Below, piece after piece: positions 1-8,773 of a DNA stretch of 64,000 nt (its first letter is position 1; each line of letters opens with the position of its first letter). Source of the DNA: Flectonema sp. DT1601 (Eukaryota > Euglenozoa > Diplonemea > Diplonemida > Diplonemidae); the NCBI GenBank assembly GCA_964019425.1, contig OZ025843.1, forward strand, positions 434,001 to 498,000, read 5' to 3'. Under the pieces are notes generated by a model. The model was given only the letters and a program-made list of their open reading frames with translations, did not search any database and was not told where the DNA came from. The translations under genes were made by a program, and so were the position numbers.

Positions 1-2
1 AC

Positions 3-1352
3 ATACCTTTTACAGTGTATGAGGAGAGGGAGACTGGGAACAGGCAACGCTTCATTTTATGGACGCGAGAAGCAAATGAAAACCTGACAGATTTTGGATA
101 TGAGCCGAATGTCCCACTAAAACATATCTCATACTACTTGGATGCAGTTCGTTCTGAGGTGGCTTCATGCAGGGATTTCAAGACTGGTTTCTTTCAGATC
201 CAAATACCAGAACAGTCACAGAAGTTCTTTACATTTTTCGATTCATCTGGAAGGACCTTTGCTTTGACACGATTGCCAATGGGACATGTTTGTGCACCGG
301 AAATCATGAACACCATTGCAGCAGTTGTGGCCGGTGATCCAATGTTTGTGAGGGAGGAGTTTGCTGAGAAACATGTTGGTATTCATTGGTGGATTGACAA
401 CATAAGGTTGTTTGGTAAGAAGGAAGATGTAGAGGCGGCGACAAGAAGAATGGATGGATTTGCTAAGGAAGCGAGAGTAACATGGAAGCCCAGTGACACA
501 GTGAACTTGTCGCAGGATTATGAATTTCTGGGTGTTTCGTTCTCTCACTGTGATGAGGTCGTTTCTTTAGGTTCTAAGATTAAGAGGAAGATTTCAACGT
601 GTGTTCTATCAGGTTTGAGTGCATCACAGCTTGAATCGCTGGGGGGCCGCCTTCTACATGCGAGTGCCATCGTGGGGGTCTCACCTGGAAAGTATTGGTT
701 TGCCCTGAAGTACATGCGCAGGATCACAAACCGCCTGAACTACGGCTCTATACAGGTGCAGGATCATGTTACTATTCCCTTGTCGGTTAAGAAGGAACTT
801 TCAAGTTGGATTCAGGCGGTTCAGCGCACTAGGAAGATTCTTCCTGAAAGAAAAAGTGGTAGGACTGCAGAGGTGTTTGTTGATGCCTCCCTCAAAGGGT
901 GGGGAGGTGTTATTGTTTGGAATAGCGGTGAATTGGATATTGTGGGATCTTCATGGCCTCAAGGTGAAGATCGTCATATCAATGTGCTTGAGGCAGATGC
1001 CTTAGGGCAGACATTAAAAGCCATCAAAGCTGCAGACCACCTTACTATATGGGTGGACAATACCACGGTATGCGGAGTTTTTAGGAAAAAGATGTCTGTT
1101 AAGTCATTCATTTTGAACAAGTGTTTGGTCAAGGCCATTGATTTTCTTTTTCTTTTGAAATGTTCCTACACCCTTGGATGGGTTAGTACGAAGTACAATC
1201 CTGCTGACATTCCTTCAAGGGAGACTGTTTCTCATTCGACCAAGGGGAAGGTTAAACAAGCGTTGGGGGACTTTTTCAACATGCGCAGGGGTGGTGGAGC
1301 TGAGTCCAACGAAAACGGACTTCAGTTACCCCGCCGCAGCGAGCCACCTTGA
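3..1352 (+). CDS. Reverse transcriptase-RNase H of VIPER-like element (partial)
   Basis: The frame is open from the window edge to a stop inside repeat B1. The reverse transcriptase palm is recognisable by the block DFKTGFFQIQIPE near the start and the block RLPMGHVCAPEIMN after it, both typical of DIRS/VIPER-group enzymes. An RNase H domain follows, with the acidic segments VFVDASLKGWGG, HINVLEADALG, IWVDNTT and STKYNPADIPSR in the usual order. In the family this enzyme copies element RNA into DNA, and integration is then done by the element's own tyrosine recombinase. The same frame appears at 46091-47440 in the second copy. It is the fossil or possibly recent remains of a mobile element, not a host gene. 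Confidence 0.8.
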   Translation: MPFTVYEERETGNRQRFILWTREANENLTDFGYEPNVPLKHISYYLDAVRSEVASCRDFKTGFFQIQIPEQSQKFFTFFDSSGRTFALTRLPMGHVCAPEIMNTIAAVVAGDPMFVREEFAEKHVGIHWWIDNIRLFGKKEDVEAATRRMDGFAKEARVTWKPSDTVNLSQDYEFLGVSFSHCDEVVSLGSKIKRKISTCVLSGLSASQLESLGGRLLHASAIVGVSPGKYWFALKYMRRITNRLNYGSIQVQDHVTIPLSVKKELSSWIQAVQRTRKILPERKSGRTAEVFVDASLKGWGGVIVWNSGELDIVGSSWPQGEDRHINVLEADALGQTLKAIKAADHLTIWVDNTTVCGVFRKKMSVKSFILNKCLVKAIDFLFLLKCSYTLGWVSTKYNPADIPSRETVSHSTKGKVKQALGDFFNMRRGGGAESNENGLQLPRRSEPP

Positions 1353-1867
1353 ACCAGGGTGTTCTTGCAATCGCGCGTTCTAGTGTAATCGCTTGTTATT
1401 GGTGCGTGTGTAGTTTTTAAGTTTTATTATTTCGACAGGTGCAAAGCATGGAAGGACAATTACTAGAATTCATTCAGGTAATTTTCCACCAAGCTTAGCA
1501 CCGGAAAGAAATAATCAAAGGAATCAGACAGAAAAGTGTATGATTCCGAAGTTGGAAAAATGAACAAAACAACAGACATTTTTTATATATTCTTTAGCCT
1601 TCTATTTTTTCAAAAGAAATTCTTTATACAGCTCGATCACTTCTTTCTCTCACACTCACGTTTTCGAAGCCCACCCTCCTCACCCCTCCACCCCGTGGTG
1701 GAGCTGAGTCCAACGAAAACGGACTTCAGTTACCCCGCCGCAGCGAGCCACCTTGAACCAGGGTGTTCTTGCAATCGCGCGTTCTAGTGTAATCGCTTGT
1801 TATTGGTGCGTGTGTAGTTTTTAAGTTTTATTATTTCGACAGGTGCAAAGCATGGAAGGACAATTAC
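1291..1867 (+). repeat. Split direct repeats B1-A2-B2 at right end of VIPER-like element
   Basis: B1 spans 1291-1463 and B2 spans 1695-1867. Each is 173 bp, starts GTGGTGGAGCTGAG and ends GGACAATTAC. Between them lie A2 (1464-1669, 206 bp, starting TAGAATTCATTCAGG) and a C-rich spacer at 1670-1694. The coding frame ends inside B1. A further copy of A is found at 39818-40023, where it marks the left end (A1) of another copy of the element. Direct comparison shows A1 and A2, and B1 and B2, to be the same sequence as far as I can see. Confidence 0.85.
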
Positions 1868-3060
1868 TTATTCTGCAGAAGAGAACTGATGACGGTTTTA
1901 TTCTCAAAGTGTTTACCGGCATCAGCCAAAAAATGAATCATCTTGTCCTTCCCATGCATCAAGAAGAACTTCTTCAGAACCAGATAAGTCACTGCGGCAC
2001 CCTGGTTGATGTGTGGGAGGAGAAAGTCGATATGGTTTCGCTGAACCTCAGTTCCAAGCTGCTCATGTAGTACACATCCAAGTAGACTGTATTTCCCCTG
2101 TTGATAGAAAAGAGAATTTGGCTCTTCTGGCATCAGTGGAAGCTTCCCCTTCTCTTTGTAATCCAGGGTCATAATTATATGATCACCGGGATTAGATGTG
2201 TGTTCGCGATACACCTGACACTGCTCCCTTGCTTCGTCGATGTGGGAATCTATCTCGATAATTCCTTTGATATACTTCTCAGCTTCAGGCTTGTCGCGCG
2301 GTGGAAGGCTGTCCCGCTGATGTAGAAGGCTCCAAAGACCCCACCCATTACGCCGACCAGCATCCCAGATACATGTGGTGAAGACTGAAGACGTTAGGCG
2401 GGCAAGCTTGTTACGGAGACTCTTGCCTGTGAGACAGTAGTTGCACACATCTGTACGGCGTCGTAACTGCTGAAACTCTACTCCACGTAGAGAACGGTAC
2501 TGTGTATATGAGATGGTGTCTTTTAGAGGGGAGTTATCGTAGACTAGTTGATACGAGGTCATCATGTTTTCAACAGTAACTGCCTCTCCCCTTCTTTTTG
2601 ATTCGCGGATGAGTTTCTTGCTGGTACTACTAGAGGCCGCAAGGTGTTCATCTCGAACCTGATTTTTCATGTCGGGTGTTACAACTGATGGGCGACCACC
2701 GACATCCACCACCTTGGCTTTGTTCTTCCATAAATCTTTTCCTACTTTTATCCCAGTCTTGTTCACTTCTGCCATTCCCCAGCCACTGGAACATAGAGCC
2801 TGTAGCAGTGCCCTCTGATGAGGCAGCTCTAGATTCTCGAAAAACTCTGGTAATCCCAAGGGTGTACTTGTTTTGAGCAGCATTGCTCGACCCATCACTG
2901 CCAGCAAGAGTGACCCAGGATTACCACCCGATATCGTACTCAGCAGTTCTCTCACGGACTGTATTATTCTCCATGTCTCACCATTACTTGTCCTATCATT
3001 CCAGTTCTCAAAGGAACTCAGAGTTCTAACAAATTTCTGCAATGTAGTTCCTAAGCTCAT
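1864..3060 (-). pseudogene. Transposase-like protein, C-terminus cut off by VIPER-like insertion
   Basis: A 398-residue frame with an ATG start at 3060. I recognise it as transposase-like but cannot name the superfamily. Residues 121-155 (GGRPSVVTPDMK onward) look like a helix-turn-helix or DNA-binding segment. A CNYC pair sits at 206-209. Two candidate DDE acidic positions are D300 in MTLDYKEKG and D380 in HFLADAGKHFEN. The third acidic residue expected of a DDE nuclease is missing. The reason is visible: the last codons run into repeat B2 of the VIPER-like element at 1867, and B2 supplies the TAA stop. The 3' part of the gene is therefore displaced. It could be a plain DNA transposon gene or a domesticated host gene. 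The same truncated frame occurs at 47952-49148. Confidence 0.55.
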
Positions 3061-3282
3061 TTTTGAGTATTTTAGGGGTAACTAACAGAGGTATAAGGCA
3101 AATGTTACTAGAAACAGTCAAAAAAGTGAAATTTTTAAACTGGTGGGCAGTAAAAGGGTGCCCCAGTACCAGATTTGAGTTTTTTGGATAGTATTTTCGT
3201 GGGGTGGTGGGCTCGGATTGGGTGTTAGGTGCCCACGGGATAGCCTGGTAAAAATTGGGGGGGGGGGTTTCTGCACCGCCTC
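3061..3282. other. Spacer upstream of transposase-like gene
   Basis: About 220 bp of low-copy DNA between the transposase-like start codon and the first satellite monomer. It contains a G-run of about ten near 3260. I see no gene, inverted repeat end or clear promoter element in it. It recurs only within the duplicated segment at 49149-49370. Confidence 0.5.
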
Positions 3283-3411
3283 ATATTCTTTTTTATTAAT
3301 TTTGAAAAAAAAAACAATCAGTTTAGCGTCTTGACCAGGACGGAAAATAGAAAGTAATCGACATAGTCGATCGATAAAAAAACAATGATAACATTGTTTA
3401 TTCTTTTTTTT
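3283..3411 (+). repeat. Single monomer of the hairpin satellite
   Basis: One monomer of the short satellite found in large arrays elsewhere in the window. It has the hairpin CGTCTTGACCAGGACG, the dyad ATCGACATAGTCGAT and the dyad AACAATGATAACATTGTT, followed by a T-tract. A DNA transposon is inserted in its T-tract directly to the right, so it is probably the edge of a once larger array. Confidence 0.8.
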
Positions 3412-3539
3412 GGGTAAAGGGGTCTTTCCTACACAAATAGTTTCAGAACTAACCATTCATTACAAAATCCAAAATGGCTGTAAACCGTCCAGTTCGATCC
3501 TGGGTGAGGGCATTTTTTTTTTTTTCCCGATTTTTTTTT

Positions 3540-4199
3540 CAGGTTGGACTTTGTACGGGGAGGTTGGCTTTTATTAGTGGCTCCCCCCCCTTGGGGGGGG
3601 TTGGGGGGGGGGCTTGCGTCCCGCCAAGAATTTGGCGGACGCAAGCCCCCCCCTTGCACTCTTCCCCAGCTTAACATCCATTAGTAGCAAACTTGTTTTT
3701 TCAGGTTGGACTTTGTACAGGGGAGGTTGGCTTTTATTAGTGGCTCCCCCCCCTTGGGGGGGGTTGGGGGGGGGGCTTGCGTTCCGCCAAGAACTTGGCG
3801 GAACGCAAGCCCCCCCTTGCACTCTTCCCAGCTTAATATCCATTAGTAGCAAATTTGTTTTTTGAGGTTGGACTTTGTACAGGACAGGCAGACTTTGTAC
3901 GGGAGAGGTTGGCTTTTATTAGTGGCTCCCCCCCCTTGGGGGGGGTTGGGGGGGGGGCTTGCGTTCCGCCAAGAACTTGGCGGAACGCAAGCCCCCCCTT
4001 GCACTCTTCCCAGCTTAATATCCATTAGTAGCAAATTTGTTTTTTGAGGTTGGACTTTGTACAGGACAGGCAGACTTTGTACGGGAGAGGTTGGCTTTTA
4101 TTAGTGGCTCCCCCCCCTTGGGGGGGGTTGGGGGGGGGGCTTGCGTTCCGCCAAGTTCTTGGCGGAACGCAAGCCCCCCCTTGCACTATACCCCAGCTT
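3540..4199. repeat. Four tandem units (163-182 bp) with giant GC hairpin and G/C-tracts
   Basis: Units begin near 3543, 3703, 3867 and 4047, with landmark spacing of 163, 182 and 182 bp. Each carries a C8-TT-G8 palindrome, a run of about ten G, and a long inverted repeat. In the second unit (3769-3816) seven G, then CTTGCGTTCCGCCAAG, pair with their complement across an AA loop, giving a perfect 23-bp stem. The fourth unit has TT as loop. The first unit changes GCGTTCC to GCGTCC with a matching change on the other arm and one bulged base. The units also contain TTGGACTTTGTAC and CCATTAGTAGCAAA. Confidence 0.85.
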
Positions 4200-4238
4200 A
4201 ATACCTATTCTGGGTGAAAAAATCCGGTGAAAAAAAAA

Positions 4239-4310
4239 TGACGTTGGTCGGGATTGAGCCTGGGCGTCGGGTATCCAAAGTCAGTGCTCCCTCCGCTGAA
4301 CCACATCCGC
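4239..4310 (-). other. Degenerate tRNA-like (SINE-head-like) sequence in the transposon
   Basis: On the minus strand a box-A-like TGGTTCAGCGG is followed by GCACTGACTTTGGATAC and a weak box-B-like GGCTCAATCCC, and then by a run of eight T after GACCAACGTCA. This resembles a decayed tRNA or tRNA-derived SINE head with a Pol III terminator. The acceptor stem does not close in my reading, so it is not a functional tRNA gene. A separate T-arm-like CCAGTTCGATCCTGG followed by a T-run lies at 3489-3523 near the other end of the same element. Confidence 0.35.
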
Positions 4311-4433
4311 TCTTAAAGACAGGCGCGGGTCTCGATGCATCCCATATACAGTTTTTGGGTCCCCCAGCCATTTTGGATTTTGTAATGAATGGTTAGTTCT
4401 GAAACTATTTGTGTAGTAAACACTAGTTTGCCC

Positions 4434-4509
4434 CTTTTTTTTTTTATTTTTTTTATATTCTTTTTTATTAATTTTGAAAAAAAAAACAATCAGTTTAGCG
4501 TCTTGACCA
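4434..4509 (+). repeat. Truncated satellite monomer
   Basis: T-tract and left part of a satellite monomer, ending inside the CGTCTTGACCAG hairpin exactly where the 1539-bp array begins. It continues the monomer at 3283-3411 that the DNA transposon split. Confidence 0.75.
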
Positions 4510-7500
4510 GAGTTGAGTTTACCAGGTGAGATTTGGACTGTTAGCTTTTGGCTAAGGCCCTCCCTGAAGAGCAAGAACAAAAAAACTACTCACACCTGAA
4601 GAAAACATACACAAAGAACACACTGTAAGCTGTGTGTGTATTTTGTGTTTGTCACAACAGGAGAGAAAAGAAAGAATGTCAAGGTTGGTCACCTTGCCTA
4701 TCAACGCACAGCATTGGTGGTCTCTACTAGACCCTGAGTGATCCCACTGGATCTCTCATCGTTCATAGTACCCTATGTGAAGTTATAAAATCAAAGGTAA
4801 ACTATGAACTACAAATGACTTAGCCTGTTATTATAATGCCACAGGCAGGCCCTGCATTCAGCAACTATCCAGCAGTGCTTGAATGTCCTGATCTTCTTCT
4901 AAAAAAAAGAAAGAAAAACAAAACTGTAGCTGGGATCACTCAGGATCAACAGACTACCAATGCTACCTGTTGTACTTGCTCACTATGGGGGGTGATGCCA
5001 AACACCCAGAAGTACTAAACTGCTTTCCTTCTTGCTGCCCAGGGGTTTCTGACCAGAACTAATAGAAAATAAAAACAGATGGGAAACAATAAAAAGTAAA
5101 ATGAATATAACTGAAGTTAAACAAGAATGTTGGTCCTAGACAAGACCTTAAACTGACTAACCGGTCTTAATTTTAACTAAGTGTTAACCTAGTTTCCTAG
5201 TTTCTAATATGAAATCTTTTTTCTTTTTTTTTCTTTTTGAACAAAATGTAATTATTAATGTAAAAAAATGAAGAAACAGACCAGAACAGATAGAGAATAA
5301 AAAAGAAAAGATAATTGCAAGAGTTATTGTAGTAAAAGATTACAAATAAAAAAAAAAAATGCAAGTATCAACACATGATCGAGATACACCAGCAGCTAAC
5401 AAACAACATAAAATTGAAGATCAGTTGCCAGAGTATTTCAACCATGGTAGAATACTCGCCCCTCTGGCAGGGATTATCCCAGACTTGTCCTTTAATTTAG
5501 TTGGACACCATGGCTTACAACCCTTCCAGAGGGAAGCACCATTATGACTTCTATTTTTTTTCTTCAAGAAAATCATAAGGTGGTAACAAAGAAAAATGCT
5601 AAGAGGAACCCCTTATTAACACCTAAGACATCTAAACTGCAGCCCAGCTTATGCCCAATGCACTAACAGGTCATTCCCTCACACTCAGATCAAAAAATCA
5701 AAGTTCAGAGTGCATCTTAGCATGAATGAGAGAATTTCCTCCCGCTTTTTTTGAACAAAAGGGATAGGAGAAGGGATAGAAAACGAACATAACAATAAGA
5801 TTCTAAGTGAGAAACACTTAGCAGAAATACTTAGCAGCTTTTAAGGAGCTGAAAAGCAAAAAAAAAATCTAAGTGAGAAACACTTAGTAGAAACACTTTG
5901 TAGCTAATTGAGCTGAAAATAAAAAAATAAAAAAATTTCTAAGTGAGAGATACTTAGCAACTTTTAGAACAAATATTTCAGTAAATAACCTGTTGAAATG
6001 GTAGTTAATGTAACCATTACAGGTTTGATGCCAATACTGACAAAGACTGAGTTGAGTTTACCAGGTGAGATTTGGACTGTTAGCTTTTGGCTAAGGCCCT
6101 CCCTGAAGAGCAAGAACAAAAAAACTACTCACACCTGAAGAAAACATACACAAAGAACACACTGTAAGCTGTGTGTGTATTTTGTGTTTGTCACAACAGG
6201 AGAGAAAAGAAAGAATGTCAAGGTTGGTCACCTTGCCTATCAACGCACAGCATTGGTGGTCTCTACTAGACCCTGAGTGATCCCACTGGATCTCTCATCG
6301 TTCATAGTACCCTATGTGAAGTTATAAAATCAAAGGTAAACTATGAACTACAAATGACTTAGCCTGTTATTATAATGCCACAGGCAGGCCCTGCATTCAG
6401 CAACTATCCAGCAGTGCTTGAATGTCCTGATCTTCTTCTAAAAAAAAGAAAGAAAAACAAAACTGTAGCTGGGATCACTCAGGATCAACAGACTACCAAT
6501 GCTACCTGTTGTACTTGCTCACTATGGGGGGTGATGCCAAACACCCAGAAGTACTAAACTGCTTTCCTTCTTGCTGCCCAGGGGTTTCTGACCAGAACTA
6601 ATAGAAAATAAAAACAGATGGGAAACAATAAAAAGTAAAATGAATATAACTGAAGTTAAACAAGAATGTTGGTCCTAGACAAGACCTTAAACTGACTAAC
6701 CGGTCTTAATTTTAACTAAGTGTTAACCTAGTTTCCTAGTTTCTAATATGAAATCTTTTTTCTTTTTTTTTCTTTTTGAACAAAATGTAATTATTAATGT
6801 AAAAAAATGAAGAAACAGACCAGAACAGATAGAGAATAAAAAAGAAAAGATAATTGCAAGAGTTATTGTAGTAAAAGATTACAAATAAAAAAAAAAAATG
6901 CAAGTATCAACACATGATCGAGATACACCAGCAGCTAACAAACAACATAAAATTGAAGATCAGTTGCCAGAGTATTTCAACCATGGTAGAATACTCGCCC
7001 CTCTGGCAGGGATTATCCCAGACTTGTCCTTTAATTTAGTTGGACACCATGGCTTACAACCCTTCCAGAGGGAAGCACCATTATGACTTCTATTTTTTTT
7101 CTTCAAGAAAATCATAAGGTGGTAACAAAGAAAAATGCTAAGAGGAACCCCTTATTAACACCTAAGACATCTAAACTGCAGCCCAGCTTATGCCCAATGC
7201 ACTAACAGGTCATTCCCTCACACTCAGATCAAAAAATCAAAGTTCAGAGTGCATCTTAGCATGAATGAGAGAATTTCCTCCCGCTTTTTTTGAACAAAAG
7301 GGATAGGAGAAGGGATAGAAAACGAACATAACAATAAGATTCTAAGTGAGAAACACTTAGCAGAAATACTTAGCAGCTTTTAAGGAGCTGAAAAGCAAAA
7401 AAAAAATCTAAGTGAGAAACACTTAGTAGAAACACTTTGTAGCTAATTGAGCTGAAAATAAAAAAATAAAAAAATTTCTAAGTGAGAGATACTTAGCAAC

Positions 7501-8773
7501 TTTTAGAACAAATATTTCAGTAAATAACCTGTTGAAATGGTAGTTAATGTAACCATTACAGGTTTGATGCCAATACTGACAAAGACTGAGTTGAGTTTAC
7601 CAGGTGAGATTTGGACTGTTAGCTTTTGGCTAAGGCCCTCCCTGAAGAGCAAGAACAAAAAAACTACTCACACCTGAAGAAAACATACACAAAGAACACA
7701 CTGTAAGCTGTGTGTGTATTTTGTGTTTGTCACAACAGGAGAGAAAAGAAAGAATGTCAAGGTTGGTCACCTTGCCTATCAACGCACAGCATTGGTGGTC
7801 TCTACTAGACCCTGAGTGATCCCACTGGATCTCTCATCGTTCATAGTACCCTATGTGAAGTTATAAAATCAAAGGTAAACTATGAACTACAAATGACTTA
7901 GCCTGTTATTATAATGCCACAGGCAGGCCCTGCATTCAGCAACTATCCAGCAGTGCTTGAATGTCCTGATCTTCTTCTAAAAAAAAGAAAGAAAAACAAA
8001 ACTGTAGCTGGGATCACTCAGGATCAACAGACTACCAATGCTACCTGTTGTACTTGCTCACTATGGGGGGTGATGCCAAACACCCAGAAGTACTAAACTG
8101 CTTTCCTTCTTGCTGCCCAGGGGTTTCTGACCAGAACTAATAGAAAATAAAAACAGATGGGAAACAATAAAAAGTAAAATGAATATAACTGAAGTTAAAC
8201 AAGAATGTTGGTCCTAGACAAGACCTTAAACTGACTAACCGGTCTTAATTTTAACTAAGTGTTAACCTAGTTTCCTAGTTTCTAATATGAAATCTTTTTT
8301 CTTTTTTTTTCTTTTTGAACAAAATGTAATTATTAATGTAAAAAAATGAAGAAACAGACCAGAACAGATAGAGAATAAAAAAGAAAAGATAATTGCAAGA
8401 GTTATTGTAGTAAAAGATTACAAATAAAAAAAAAAAATGCAAGTATCAACACATGATCGAGATACACCAGCAGCTAACAAACAACATAAAATTGAAGATC
8501 AGTTGCCAGAGTATTTCAACCATGGGAGAATACTCGCCCCTCTGGCAGGGATTATCCCAGACTTGTCCTTTAATTTAGTTGGACACCATGGCTTACAACC
8601 CTTCCAGAGGGAAGCACCATTATGACTTCTATTTTTTTTCTTCAAGAAAATCATAAGGTGGTAACAAAGAAAAATGCTAAGAGGAACCCCTTATTAACAC
8701 CTAAGACATCTAAACTGCAGCCCAGCTTATGCCCAATGCACTAACAGGTCATTCCCTCACACTCAGATCAAAA
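4510..8773. repeat. Tandem array of 1539-bp units (2.8 copies, E1 long form)
   Basis: Units start at 4510, 6049 and 7588 (start GAGTTGAGTTTACCAGG). The third is cut at 8773 by hairpin satellite. The units are nearly identical; one visible difference is TGGTAGAA against TGGGAGAA at about 8524. The unit is the long form of the 1356-bp unit and carries about 180 bp more, between AACAAGAATGTT and AGAAACAGACC, including GGTCCTAGACAAGACC. Landmarks in each unit are the hairpin TTAGCTTTTGGCTAA near the start, a dense hairpin cluster (5420-5530 in unit 1) that overlaps a 62-codon frame, and three copies of a CTAAGTG/CACTTAG hairpin near the end. No recognisable gene is present. Confidence 0.9.

Larger units (their letters stand above)
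1..1867 (+). mobile_element. VIPER-like tyrosine-recombinase retrotransposon, right part
   Basis: Right-hand part of a YR retrotransposon, cut by the window start. It holds the reverse transcriptase and RNase H reading frame, then terminal split direct repeats in the order B1, A2, B2. That repeat arrangement is known for Ngaro and VIPER elements. Bases 1-1867 match 46089-47955 at constant offset 46088, and the match continues through the neighbours, so the pair arose by segmental duplication and not by two insertions. B1 and B2 look identical, which suggests a young insertion. The element lies inside a transposase-like gene. What is visible looks well preserved, but the element is incomplete here because of the window edge. 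Confidence 0.8.
3412..4433. mobile_element. Non-autonomous DNA transposon with about 69-bp inverted ends (MULE-like)
   Basis: The ends at 3412-3480 and 4365-4433 are inverted copies of each other. The inner 50 bp are essentially perfect (CTACACAAATAG through to CCAAAATGGCTG read inward) and the outermost bases are diverged but alignable (GGGTAAAGG against GGGCAAACT). The flanks show CTTTTTTTT on both sides (3403-3411 and 4434-4442). That would be a 9-bp target duplication, as Mutator-like elements make, but the low-complexity flank weakens the argument. The element lies in satellite DNA. It has no transposase. Inside are four tandem units with giant hairpins and two tRNA-like pieces. A left-hand part of a duplicate copy is at 49500-49837. 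Confidence 0.65.

Noticed and set aside
3590-3612. Kinetoplast minicircle conserved block (GGGGTTGG-like)
   Set aside because: The similarity is only a G-run around TT; the other conserved minicircle blocks are absent and the context is a nuclear-type transposon.
3429-4047. Proline-rich frames with PPPNPPQGGG
   Set aside because: They are translations of the C/G-tracts and giant hairpins of the tandem units, present on both strands and without any other support.
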